Shown here piece after piece: positions 18,295 to 25,882 of a stretch of 64,000 bases of DNA. Under the pieces are notes generated by a model, which was not told where the DNA came from, did not search any database, and was given only the letters and a program-made list of their open reading frames with translations. Position numbers and translations under genes: made by a program. This stretch comes from Mesorhizobium australicum (GTDB lineage: Bacteria > Pseudomonadota > Alphaproteobacteria > Rhizobiales > Rhizobiaceae), in NCBI RefSeq assembly GCF_900177325.1, contig NZ_FXBL01000004.1, forward strand, positions 2,852,001 through 2,916,000, written 5' to 3'. Every line of letters starts with the position of its first letter. Within the stretch, counting starts at the first letter, position 1.

Positions 18295-19275
18295 ATGTCG
18301 GACCGTCAGGGATGGACAAACCCGGCCTGGGCGGGACAGCGCGACGGCGAGGCGCTGGCACGCGGCGGCCTCAAGGTCGGCCACCTGCGCATGGTCGCCG
18401 CACTCGACGAACATGGCCAGGTGAGTGCGGCTGCCTCCGTGCTCAACATCTCGCAGCCGGCTGCCTCGCGCATGATCGCGGAGATCGAGGCGTTCGTCGG
18501 CGCGCCGATCTGTGAGAGGCTGCCGCGCGGCGTGGCGCTGACCCCTTACGGGACGGCGCTGGCGCGGCGTGCGAGATCAGTGCTGCTCGAATTGCGCGAG
18601 GTCGACCGCGAGATCGCCGACCTGCGCAGCGGCAAAGGCGGCTCGGTCTATCTCGGCGCTGTGACGGCGCCCGCCATCGACCTTGTCATCCCGGCGATCA
18701 AGATCGTGCGCGAGACCTATCCGAAGGTCGAGATCAACATGCAGGTCGAGACCAGCGCGGTGCTTGCCAAGGAACTGCTCGCCTCGCGGCACGACTTCAT
18801 CGTCGCCCGCATCCCCGACGACCTCAATCCACGTCTCTTCGAAGCGCGCGTGATCGGCGTCGAGAAGGCCTGCCTCATCGTCCGGCGCGGCCATCCGCTG
18901 CTCGGCCATGGCGCGGTGAGGCTGGACGAGCTGCACAAGTTCGACTGGGTGCTGCAGCCGGGCGGGTCGCTGCTGCGGCGCACCCTGGAGGGCATCTTCG
19001 TTTCGCACGGCGCGCCGCTGCCCGACCGTGTCCTGAACACCTCGTCCCTGCTTCTGACGCTGGTGATGGTGGCGCAGTCGGACGCGATCGCCGCGGTGTC
19101 GATCGAGGTCGCCAACTTCCTGCGGGGCAGGGGCGATCTCGACGGATCGGTCGAAATCCTGCCGACGGAGTTCGAAATCGTCGTTCAGCCCTACAGCCTG
19201 ATCACGGTTCGCAGCCGCTCGCTCTCGCCTGCGGCGCAAATCCTCTACGACCAGATCCGCAACCAGCTCCGGTAA
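18295..19275 (+). CDS. gbpR: LysR-type regulator GbpR (controls chvE-ggu)
   Basis: A 326-residue LysR-family transcription factor. The winged helix-turn-helix lies unusually late, at about residues 26-85 (H-L-R-M-V-A-A-L, then Q-V-S-A-A-A-S-V-L-N-I-S-Q-P-A-A-S-R), followed by the effector domain to about residue 325. The frame is open from 18178, but the ATG at 18295 sits behind GGAGGAGGGA and matches the GbpR length. It is transcribed away from chvE, with 264 bases between, which must hold both promoters and the binding site. In Agrobacterium GbpR activates chvE in the presence of galactose and arabinose and represses it otherwise (established). The same role is inferred here. Confidence 0.87.
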   Translation: MSDRQGWTNPAWAGQRDGEALARGGLKVGHLRMVAALDEHGQVSAAASVLNISQPAASRMIAEIEAFVGAPICERLPRGVALTPYGTALARRARSVLLELREVDREIADLRSGKGGSVYLGAVTAPAIDLVIPAIKIVRETYPKVEINMQVETSAVLAKELLASRHDFIVARIPDDLNPRLFEARVIGVEKACLIVRRGHPLLGHGAVRLDELHKFDWVLQPGGSLLRRTLEGIFVSHGAPLPDRVLNTSSLLLTLVMVAQSDAIAAVSIEVANFLRGRGDLDGSVEILPTEFEIVVQPYSLITVRSRSLSPAAQILYDQIRNQLR

Positions 19276-19429
19276 GCAAGTTTCGTTGGCGCACCAAAAC
19301 GAGCAATAAACGAAAGGAATTCGAAACAGCCCCGTTACAAAGAAGTTAACGCTGCGGCACTGCGGAGATACGGCTCTTCCCTAAAAAAGGCGTCATCAGG
19401 GAACCAATTCAAACGAAAGACCCAACGCC

Positions 19430-19798
19430 ATGTCCGCTCTCGCCGCCCCCGCCGCCCGCCGCTCCGTTCTCGCTGCGCTTCCGCGCATCGCCGTGCGTAC
19501 CCGCACCTCGGAAAACCAGATGGCGATGTTTTCCGTCGTCTCGGTCGGTGCGATCGCCTTCATGATGCTCCTGCCGTCGCCGCGCGCTGCCTTTGCCGCG
19601 GTCGAGCCCGAGACGCCGACGGTCCAGGTCGTCGCGACGACCGAAAAGGCGCCGCGCCTCGTCGTCGCCAGCGAGACCGACAAGGCCTGCGCCGGCCAGG
19701 CCTGGGGCTCCGAAACGCTCGACTGCATCCTGGCGATTGCCAAGGACAGCGGCGTGACGCGCACGGTCCGCCTTGCCGATGCCGGCATCCGACACTGA
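19430..19798 (+). CDS. Small exported protein of unknown function, C-x-x-Q-x-W type
   Basis: A 122-residue protein with a basic N-terminal stretch, a hydrophobic segment at about 32-56 (M-F-S-V-V-S-V-G-A-I-A-F-M-M-L-L) that may be a membrane anchor or late signal peptide ending near A-F-A-A, and a short C-terminal domain. That domain has a C-A-G-Q-A-W ... D-C-I-L pair of Cys followed by basic residues (V-R-L-A). Small exported rhizobial proteins with a C-x2-Q-x-W ... C-L pattern are common, and their role is unknown to me. Its leader shares a short motif, AACCAATTC, with the leader of the L,D-transpeptidase gene. I assign no function. Confidence 0.6.
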   Translation: MSALAAPAARRSVLAALPRIAVRTRTSENQMAMFSVVSVGAIAFMMLLPSPRAAFAAVEPETPTVQVVATTEKAPRLVVASETDKACAGQAWGSETLDCILAIAKDSGVTRTVRLADAGIRH

Positions 19799-19821
19799 GA
19801 CGACACCGACAGGAGACGAGC

Positions 19822-20004
19822 ATGCACATCGCCCGCCGCAACCCGCATGTCAGCCGCGCCTGCTCCAGGCATTTCTCACAGGAGACGGTATGGCTCCGCC
19901 TGAGGACGAAGGACTGGGATTTCTTCGTCGCCGACGAGGTGGAAGCCTTCGCGGTCATCGCACGGCACGATGTGCTCGACGTCGAGGCGATGAGGCAGCG
20001 CTGA
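19822..20004 (+). CDS. Small hypothetical protein (60 aa)
   Basis: A 60-residue frame starting with ATG at 19822 behind a good ribosome-binding site (AGGAGACGAGC), 23 bases after the stop of the preceding small gene on the same strand. The spacing and the strong signal suggest co-translation. The product is soluble-looking, with the segment T-K-D-W-D-F-F-V-A-D-E-V-E-A-F. No homologue is recognised. Some doubt remains because it is short and the stretch shows no conserved domain. It may be a two-gene unit with its neighbour, ending just before the convergent kinase gene. Confidence 0.45.
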   Translation: MHIARRNPHVSRACSRHFSQETVWLRLRTKDWDFFVADEVEAFAVIARHDVLDVEAMRQR

Positions 20005-20053
20005 GAGCCACTATCCGCCCGCCGGGTCGGATTTCGACACAATCTCCGAGCGG

Positions 20054-22171
20054 TCAGCTCCGTTCCGCGCCGATCTGGTCGGTGACCGCGGCAAGTGCGC
20101 CGCGCACGTCGAGCGTGGAAAAGGGTTTTTCCATCAGGAGCGGTCTGAGCTTGGGCGCGATCTCCTCGAATTCGGCCCGCGCGCCGAGGCTGTCGCCGGT
20201 GACGAGCACGAAGCGGCGGGCGAGATGCGGCCGCTTCTGCGTCAGTTCGCGGTAGATATCGAGCCCGCTCGCGCCGGGCATGCGAAGGTCCGAAAAGACG
20301 ATGTCGATTTCCATGTCGAGCCGGTCGACGCCCTCGCGCGCTTCGGTCCATCCAGTATGAATGACGGACTTTATCCCCATCAGTTCCAGGATGTCGGCCA
20401 GCGATGCGGCCACGTCGGGCTCGTCGTCGATGATGAGTGCCGTGCGAATGTTGGTCGACTTCGGCGCCGTCCCTGCGATTTCGCCGAGCGAACGCGCCAC
20501 CAGCGGAAGCTCGACCACGAAGCGCGCCCCGCCGGTGTCGCCTTCTTCGTACCAGACCGTGCCGTTGTGGCGCTCGACGATCGACTTGGAGATCGACAGT
20601 CCGATGCCGGTGCCGACGCCCACCGGCTTGGTGGTGAAGTAGGATTCGAAGATCCGCTCGCGGATATCCTTCGGGATGCCGGGACCATTGTCCTCGACCG
20701 TGAAGCGGGCAAGCCCGGACGGCGTCTGCTCTGTGCGGACCTTGATGCGCCGCTCTCCGTTGACCGAGGCGAGCGCGTGCTGGCTGTTGACGAGGAAGTT
20801 TGCCGCCACCTGGGTCAGGTGGTCGGCGTCGCCCAGCACGGGGAGGGCCGCGGGCGACAGCGACGTCTCGACGACGATGCCCGACGAGCGCGCGCCGTAG
20901 GCGCTGATCTCCAGCGCGGAGCGGATCACCTGGTTGAGGTCGGTCTCGGCCTGCGCGGTCGGATGCAGCCGCACCATGCCGAGGAAGCTCTTGACGATGC
21001 GGCCGCAGCGCTCGGCGGCGGCGCGCACCTTTTCCGCGCGCGTCTTGGTCGAGGCGTCCGGCGCGAACTCGTGCAGCAGCGTCGATTGGGCGACCACCAC
21101 CGCGAGCGGGTTGTTCAACTCATGCGACACGCCGGCCAGCAGCGAGCCCATCGCCGCCATCTTCTCGTTCTGGTGCAGCCGGTCGCGCTGCCGGTTGATC
21201 TCCTCCTCGGCGCGCCGCCGCTCGCGCAGGTCGCGCACCGCCCCGATGAACAGCTTACGCCCGGCCGCGTTCACCTCGGAGATGGTGAGCTCAACCGGGA
21301 AGATCTCGCCCTTGGCGTTGGTGCCGTTCATCTCGAAACGCTTGCCGATCATGCGGCCGGCGTCGCTCTCGAGATAGGAGCGCAGGCCGTTGATCAGCAT
21401 GGGGCGGTATTCGAGCGGGATGAGCGTCGTGACGATGTTGCGGCCGAGCACGTCGTGCTTCTTCCAGCCGAACATGCGCTCAGCGGCCGGGTTGAACTCG
21501 ATGATACCCCCGCTCTCGTCGATGATCACCATGCCGTCGAGGGCGGCGTTGAGCATCGTGGTGCGAAACGTCTCTGCGATGTGCGCCTCGGTCTGCGAGC
21601 GCTCGATCGCATCGCCGATGATCAGCGCCACCATGCTGAGCGCAGAATGCTCCTCGTCGGTCCAGTTGCGCTCGGTGACGCAGTCGTTGACGGCCAGCGT
21701 TCCCCACACATAGCCGTGCGCGAAGACGGGGAAGGATATGAACGACTTGATACGCTGGCGCTCGAAATCCTCGCGCAGGAAACCGCTCAGCTCGCGGGTG
21801 TGGCCGGCGAAGACGGTGCCGCGCCGGGCTTCCTCGGAGAGTTGCTGAAGGAGGGAGTCGGATTCGATCATCGACTTCACGATGGTCGTCGGTCTGCCTT
21901 CCTGCCCGAGCACGGTCCGGTCGATCCAGTAGGAGAAGATCGTCTGGGAGAAGCCCTGGCCGGAGATGTCGCGCATGCGGAACAGCACAGAGCGATGGCA
22001 GTCGAACGCCATGCCGAGGATGGCGAGCGCGTCGTCGATTTCCTGCTGCCAGTCGATCGACTGGCGCAGACGCCGCATGAGGTCCGCCACCACCACCGTC
22101 AGCCCGCGCGACTGGTACTCCTGCCGGGCTTGGGAGATGTCTTCAATGGCGGCCAGAGTAATGTCCCGCAC
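20054..22171 (-). CDS. Hybrid sensor histidine kinase (GAF-PAS-HisKA-HATPase-REC)
   Basis: A 705-residue cytoplasmic sensor without membrane helices. In order it has a helical start, a GAF-like domain (about 45-195), a PAS domain (about 200-320, with N-A-A-L-D-G-M-V-I-I-D-E), a HisKA domain with the phospho-acceptor His350 in S-H-E-L-N-N-P, an HATPase domain (N box near 455, G1 E-D-N-G-P-G-I-P, G2 G-x-G-T-G-I-G-L-S) and a C-terminal receiver with Asp628 in V-F-S-D-L-R-M-P-G. The kinase belongs to the class whose own receiver takes part in a phosphorelay or self-inhibition. The response regulator gene at 22966 lies directly upstream (9-base gap), so the two should be co-transcribed and work as a pair. 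The signal is unknown. A soluble GAF-PAS input suggests an intracellular redox, gas or small-ligand cue. Confidence 0.9.
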   Translation of the reverse strand: MRDITLAAIEDISQARQEYQSRGLTVVVADLMRRLRQSIDWQQEIDDALAILGMAFDCHRSVLFRMRDISGQGFSQTIFSYWIDRTVLGQEGRPTTIVKSMIESDSLLQQLSEEARRGTVFAGHTRELSGFLREDFERQRIKSFISFPVFAHGYVWGTLAVNDCVTERNWTDEEHSALSMVALIIGDAIERSQTEAHIAETFRTTMLNAALDGMVIIDESGGIIEFNPAAERMFGWKKHDVLGRNIVTTLIPLEYRPMLINGLRSYLESDAGRMIGKRFEMNGTNAKGEIFPVELTISEVNAAGRKLFIGAVRDLRERRRAEEEINRQRDRLHQNEKMAAMGSLLAGVSHELNNPLAVVVAQSTLLHEFAPDASTKTRAEKVRAAAERCGRIVKSFLGMVRLHPTAQAETDLNQVIRSALEISAYGARSSGIVVETSLSPAALPVLGDADHLTQVAANFLVNSQHALASVNGERRIKVRTEQTPSGLARFTVEDNGPGIPKDIRERIFESYFTTKPVGVGTGIGLSISKSIVERHNGTVWYEEGDTGGARFVVELPLVARSLGEIAGTAPKSTNIRTALIIDDEPDVAASLADILELMGIKSVIHTGWTEAREGVDRLDMEIDIVFSDLRMPGASGLDIYRELTQKRPHLARRFVLVTGDSLGARAEFEEIAPKLRPLLMEKPFSTLDVRGALAAVTDQIGAERS

Positions 22172-22180
22172 GCAGCCTCC

Positions 22181-22966
22181 CTAGGCGGTCTTTCCGGCAT
22201 CGGACAGCGAGAAGATATAACCTTCGCCGCGCACCGTGCGCAGGAAACGGGGGTTGGAGGGATCCGCCTCGATCTTCTTTCGCAGACGCATGATGCGGAT
22301 GTCGAGCGCACGCGAATCGTCGGTTTCCTCGACGAGTCCGATCGCCTCGGCGATCGCGGAGCGGCTGAGCAACCGGTTGGCGCGGGTGAGAAAGACCTCC
22401 AGCACGTCGAATTCGCTCTTGGCCATCTCGACCATGCCGCCGCTCGGTCCCGTCACCATGCGGCCGTCGAGGTCTGCCGAAAAGCCGCCGAAGGTGACGA
22501 CGCGGCGGGCAGGGCGCAGGGGACCGTCGTCGTCGGACACTGTTCCCGTAGGCGCCGGCACGCGCCGCAGGACCGAGCGCACGCGGGCCAGAAGCTCGCG
22601 CAACTCGTAGGGCTTGACGATGTAGTCGTCGGCGCCGAGCTCGAGGCCGACGATGCGGTCGATCGAGGTGCCGGAGGCAGTGGCGAAGATGATGCCGACC
22701 GGCATCTTGGAGCGCAGCCAGCGGCCGAGGGAGAGTCCGTCCTCGCCGGGCATGGAGATGTCGAGGATCGCCAGGTGGAAGGTCTGTTCCCGGGCGATCT
22801 CGCGCATGGCGGCGGCGTCGCCGACGGCCGTTACGTCATAGCCGCTCGCCGTCAGATATTCCGCGACCGCATCGCGAAGATCCGGCTCGTCGTCCACCAC
22901 AACGATTTTCGATCGCACGGCGCTGTCTTCCCCGCTGGTTCCGGAAAGCAGATTGGGTGTAAACAT
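22181..22966 (-). CDS. OmpR-family response regulator
   Basis: A 261-residue two-domain regulator. The receiver has all canonical residues: Asp25-Asp26 acid pair, phospho-acceptor Asp69 (L-D-I-S-M-P-G), Thr96 and Lys118 before Pro119. A winged-helix DNA-binding domain follows from about 165 to the end (R-A-L-D-I-R-I-M-R-L-R-K-K-I and T-V-R-G-E-G-Y-I-F). About 18 residues precede the receiver, so a later start is possible, though no other good ATG precedes the domain. It stands first in a two-gene unit with the hybrid kinase and is divergent from a second, degenerate regulator at 23008. The 41-base gap between them must hold both ribosome-binding sites and probably shared promoter elements. 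Confidence 0.92.
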   Translation of the reverse strand: MFTPNLLSGTSGEDSAVRSKIVVVDDEPDLRDAVAEYLTASGYDVTAVGDAAAMREIAREQTFHLAILDISMPGEDGLSLGRWLRSKMPVGIIFATASGTSIDRIVGLELGADDYIVKPYELRELLARVRSVLRRVPAPTGTVSDDDGPLRPARRVVTFGGFSADLDGRMVTGPSGGMVEMAKSEFDVLEVFLTRANRLLSRSAIAEAIGLVEETDDSRALDIRIMRLRKKIEADPSNPRFLRTVRGEGYIFSLSDAGKTA

Positions 22967-23007
22967 GATGCCCGAGTCTCTCTTTATCTCTTTTTTTCGG
23001 AAGGTCC

Positions 23008-23685
23008 ATGTCCGCCAGAGCGGTGATTGCGGTTGTCTCGGCGAGCAAGGAGACCGGCGTCCAGCTCGGCGAATACCTGCGCCGTCGCGGACACGACGTG
23101 ACGATGGCGCACGAGATCTGGTCGGCGCGGCCGCTCTTTGCCGGCAAGCCTGATCTCGCTGTCGTCGATCTGCAGCTTCCCGGCGGGTCCGGCCTCGACC
23201 TCCTGCGCGACTATGGCGGGGAGGAGGGACCGTCCTTCGTCGTCGTCTCGGTCGGGCCGGCGCTGATCGAGAAGGTGATCGCCCTCGAACTCGGCGCGTC
23301 CGACGTCATCGAGGCGCCGTTCAACCTGCGCGAGGCGGCGACCCGTATCGGCGGCATCCTGACCCGGCGCGGCTTTCCAGCGCCCGACCTGCTGCCGCTC
23401 GAGAACTCGACCGTCGACCTGCGGGCGGCACTCGTCATGCACCATTCCGGCGAGGAGGAGCAGCTTTCCGCCGGCCAGGTGGCGATGCTGAAACTGTTCG
23501 CCGCCCGTCCGCATACGGTCATCAACCGCGACGACATCATCGCGGCGGCTCCGGCCGAAAGCTACGACGCCTTCGACCGGTCGATCGATTCCCGCATCGT
23601 GCGGCTGCGCCGCAAGCTCGATTCCGAGGCGATCGTCACCGTGCGCGGGGCCGGATACCGGTTCGATCCGCCGAAAGGCGCATAG
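23008..23685 (+). CDS. Atypical OmpR-family response regulator with degenerate receiver
   Basis: A 225-residue protein with a receiver-like domain and a C-terminal winged helix (about 140-222, ending R-L-R-R-K-L-D ... V-T-V-R-G-A-G-Y-R-F). In the receiver the expected Asp acceptor is present (Asp54, V-D-L-Q-L-P-G), but the acidic pair is replaced by Ser11-Ala12 and the conserved Lys before the beta5 Pro by Ala103 (E-A-P-F). Without the Mg2+-binding acids and the Lys, normal phosphorylation is unlikely. Such regulators usually act by constitutive dimerisation or ligand binding (family knowledge). It is transcribed away from the canonical regulator/kinase pair and may antagonise or co-regulate the same targets (inference). 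Confidence 0.88.
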   Translation: MSARAVIAVVSASKETGVQLGEYLRRRGHDVTMAHEIWSARPLFAGKPDLAVVDLQLPGGSGLDLLRDYGGEEGPSFVVVSVGPALIEKVIALELGASDVIEAPFNLREAATRIGGILTRRGFPAPDLLPLENSTVDLRAALVMHHSGEEEQLSAGQVAMLKLFAARPHTVINRDDIIAAAPAESYDAFDRSIDSRIVRLRRKLDSEAIVTVRGAGYRFDPPKGA

Positions 23686-23748
23686 GAGCGCGAAGCGGGT
23701 CTCGCCCGCAAGACGCCTTTCAGCCGATCTGCGTGCCCCGGGTTGCAC

Positions 23749-23916
23749 CTAGCGGACCGCCGCCGTCATCGCGGAAGCAATTTCGACCGTTGGGGTGGCG
23801 AGCGCCTGCGCGCCGGAGTGATCCTTCATGAGAACGGCGCCGACGGCCACGAGGCCGAGTGCCGCCTGTCCATAGAGCAGTCCGATCAGGACCGTCGATC
23901 CGAGTTTCGAACGCAT
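23749..23916 (-). CDS. Small single-pass membrane protein (55 aa), unknown
   Basis: A short frame reading leftward from ATG at 23916 to TAG at 23749, behind a strong GAGGAGAAAC site. The 55-residue product starts with a basic R-S-K, then a long hydrophobic helix (about residues 8-30: L-I-G-L-L-Y-G-Q-A-A-L-G-L-V-A-V-G-A-V), and ends in a short Ala/Thr-rich tail. This looks like a small membrane or exported peptide. No family is recognised. The signal and composition make it more likely real than not. It stands alone between the regulator gene and the L,D-transpeptidase gene. Confidence 0.5.
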   Translation of the reverse strand: MRSKLGSTVLIGLLYGQAALGLVAVGAVLMKDHSGAQALATPTVEIASAMTAAVR

Positions 23917-24234
23917 GAGCGTTTCTCCTCAAGGCCCGGCTGCGCGTGCCGCGCGAGGGCCGTTGTCTTTCATGCTCGCAGGATGCTTTGACCGTGTATC
24001 GGGACTGTGCCGCTCGAAATCGCGGTTTGTTGCCATAAGTTGCTGGGAATCCGGCTATTTCGCGCGATGAGACACAATGCTGCCGGATCGGCGCGGCGAC
24101 GTTTCGAAAATGTCCGAAACGGAAACCAATTCGAAACAAAGATGAACGCGGTGTGAAATTCGCGGGATACACAGCCGCTGCAAATTCCCTCCATCCAAGC
24201 GCAGCAGACGCTAACAAGACAGATGGAGGCTCCA
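23917..24234. other. 318-base intergenic region upstream of the L,D-transpeptidase gene
   Basis: No frame with a good ribosome-binding site was found. The right half is AT-richer than the surroundings and carries GGAAACCAATTCGAAAC at 24121-24137, which resembles GGGAACCAATTCAAAC at 19399-19414 before another small exported-protein gene. The promoter of the transpeptidase gene must lie here. I could not place -35 and -10 boxes with confidence. Confidence 0.4.
24225..24229 (+). promoter_or_regulatory. Ribosome-binding site that favours a GTG start for the L,D-transpeptidase
   Basis: GGAGG lies five bases before the GTG at 24235. The only in-frame ATG nearby, at 24223-24225, has its G as the first base of this GGAGG, so the ATG would lack a site of its own. 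The GTG is therefore the better start. Confidence 0.6.
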
Positions 24235-24699
24235 GTGACCGCTCTTACCGCCCGTTTCATCAACATCGCCGCGATCGCAGCAACCGGCTTCAGCCTGATG
24301 CTCGCCGCCGGCAACGCCCCAGCCGAGGCTTCGGTTTCGAACGAAGTCGTCGCCCGTGTCCAGCTCTCGACGCAGACCATGCAGGTCAGCGTCGGCGGCC
24401 GCCCCACCTATGAATGGAAGGTCTCGACCGCCGGCAAGGGCTACGTGACGCCGACCGGCTCGTGGAAGCCCTACCGCATGCACGAGATGTGGTATTCGAA
24501 GAAATACGACAACGCACCGATGCCGCATTCGGTGTTCTTCACCGGCGGCTATGCGGTGCACGCCACGCCGCACGTGAAGAATCTCGGCCGCCCGGCCTCG
24601 CATGGCTGCATCCGGCTGCACCCGACGAATGCCGAGGCGTTCTACACGCTGGTCAAGACGTTCGGCCAGCAGAACACCCGCATCGTCATCGTCCAGTAG
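24235..24699 (+). CDS. Small exported L,D-transpeptidase (YkuD domain)
   Basis: A 154-residue protein from GTG at 24235 with a signal peptide (hydrophobic 8-26, ending A-P-A-E-A) and a single YkuD domain. The catalytic motif is present, with an upstream His (G-G-Y-A-V-H) and S-H123-G-C125-I-R127 around the nucleophile Cys125. YkuD enzymes cross-link peptidoglycan by 3-3 bonds or tether lipoproteins and Lpp to meso-diaminopimelate. Short single-domain forms are numerous in Rhizobiales. It is followed by a strong hairpin at 24748-24780. An alternative ATG start at 24223 adds four residues. Confidence 0.9.
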   Translation: MTALTARFINIAAIAATGFSLMLAAGNAPAEASVSNEVVARVQLSTQTMQVSVGGRPTYEWKVSTAGKGYVTPTGSWKPYRMHEMWYSKKYDNAPMPHSVFFTGGYAVHATPHVKNLGRPASHGCIRLHPTNAEAFYTLVKTFGQQNTRIVIVQ

Positions 24700-24747
24700 T
24701 TTCCCCCAAGCGTGGCGCCGACGTTCCCCGGCGCCACCGCTTCGTTA

Positions 24748-24785
24748 CCCCGGCAGGAGGCTGACCTCCACCTGCCGGGGCTTTG
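24748..24785 (+). terminator. Intrinsic terminator after the L,D-transpeptidase gene
   Basis: CCCCGGCAGG at 24748-24757 pairs perfectly with CCTGCCGGGG at 24771-24780, and the loop can pair further (GG with CC). It is followed by CTTTGT, a weak T tract. A second stem, GTGGCGCCG/CGGCGCCAC at 24712-24737, precedes it. Between convergent genes, it probably stops transcription from the left, and perhaps also from the AraC gene. Confidence 0.6.
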
Positions 24786-24796
24786 TCCGTCCGCGG

Positions 24797-25732
24797 CTAC
24801 TGGCGCCGGCTCGAGCGGTAGGCGCTAGGCGAGCGGCCGAACGCGGCGCTGAAGGCGCGGCTGGCGTGAGCAGCGTCGGAGAAGCCCCAGGCGAGTGCGA
24901 TGTCCGTGATCGAGCGGTGCGAGAGGCGGGGGTCGGCGAGGTCCCGCCGCATGGCGTCGAGCCGGCGCGAGCGGATATGCGTGGACACTGTGCCGCCGCT
25001 GCCTGACCACAGCATGTGCAGGTAGCGCGGCGAGATGCCGAACCGGGCGGCGATGCGCGACGGCGTGAGCTCCGGGTCGTCGAGGTTGTCCTCGATATGC
25101 CGCAGGAGACGCCTGAACAGGTCGCCGCCGGCGGGAGAGGGCGCGACGGGATCGAGCATCCGGCCGAGCAGGTCGACGAGGATGTCGGCGGCGAGTGGCG
25201 CATGCCCGACTGGAATGTCGGCGACGACTTTGGAGAGGGAGGCCAGGTGGCCGGCTGCCAGCGCCCCGAGCCCGCCGCGGCTTTCGAGCTGCCTCGCCCC
25301 GCGCGGCTCCGCAGAGGCTGCGCGGGCAAGCCGTTCGCGCGGCACGATGAGCGTGACCTTGTGCAGCGTGTCGACGATCTCGAACCGGATCGGGCGGGAG
25401 CTGTTCCACAAGAGCATGTCGCCGGGGCCGAGCGTGGCGACGACATCTGCCTGCCGCACGCGCTCGCGGCCGGAAAGCACGAGGAGAAGGCCGAAATGAT
25501 CGCCCTCGGTGCGACGGATGTCCGGCGCCTCGCGAAAGCCCGACAGCGGCGCGCTGCGGCACTCGACGATGGTGCAGCCACCAAGCCCATGCCAATCAAG
25601 CCGGCAGTCGTGCGGGATACGGTCGGGCAGGTCGAGCGACCAGGGCAGGTGGACGTCGCTCAGCATGGCGCGCGTCGCTTCCGCGCGCAGCGCCTGCGGC
25701 ACGTCGGTGGACCTCCAGGTACCGGCCGTCAT
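24797..25732 (-). CDS. AraC-family transcriptional regulator
   Basis: A 311-residue regulator from ATG at 25732 (behind GGGAGGATCTTG). The frame is open 87 bases further up, but without a signal. The N-terminal two thirds form a cupin-like AraC_binding_2 sensing domain (G-D-H-F-G-L-L-L-V-L-S-G near 75-85). The C-terminal 100 residues are the double helix-turn-helix with I-A-A-R-F-G-I-S-P-R-Y-L-H-M-L-W and I-T-D-I-A-L-A-W-G-F-S-D-A-A-H-A-S-R-A-F. It is divergent from the alpha/beta hydrolase gene at 25883, with 150 bases between, which is probably its target (inference). It resembles the FeaR/NphR-like group, in which such regulators control catabolic genes. The effector is unknown. Confidence 0.87.
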   Translation of the reverse strand: MTAGTWRSTDVPQALRAEATRAMLSDVHLPWSLDLPDRIPHDCRLDWHGLGGCTIVECRSAPLSGFREAPDIRRTEGDHFGLLLVLSGRERVRQADVVATLGPGDMLLWNSSRPIRFEIVDTLHKVTLIVPRERLARAASAEPRGARQLESRGGLGALAAGHLASLSKVVADIPVGHAPLAADILVDLLGRMLDPVAPSPAGGDLFRRLLRHIEDNLDDPELTPSRIAARFGISPRYLHMLWSGSGGTVSTHIRSRRLDAMRRDLADPRLSHRSITDIALAWGFSDAAHASRAFSAAFGRSPSAYRSSRRQ

Positions 25733-25882
25733 CAAGATCCTCCCGCGCCATCCTCCCGAGGCGCGGGCGAAGATTATCGCACAACCACTTCCCTGTCGAA
25801 CAAGCCGCTTCCCTCCCATGCAAGCGCGGCCGGCGCCGGCGTTGCATCAAGGCGGTCTCGAAACCTGTCACGGGAGGACACT

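Noticed and set aside
20225..23026. 933-codon open frame on the + strand
   Set aside because: It lies opposite the hybrid kinase and its regulator, both with clear domains. The translation is a low-complexity His/Arg/Asp-rich shadow typical of high-GC antisense frames.
25016..25882. Long N-terminal extension of the alpha/beta hydrolase
   Set aside because: It is antisense to the AraC gene, and the hydrolase fold begins at the ATG at 25883 with its own ribosome-binding site.
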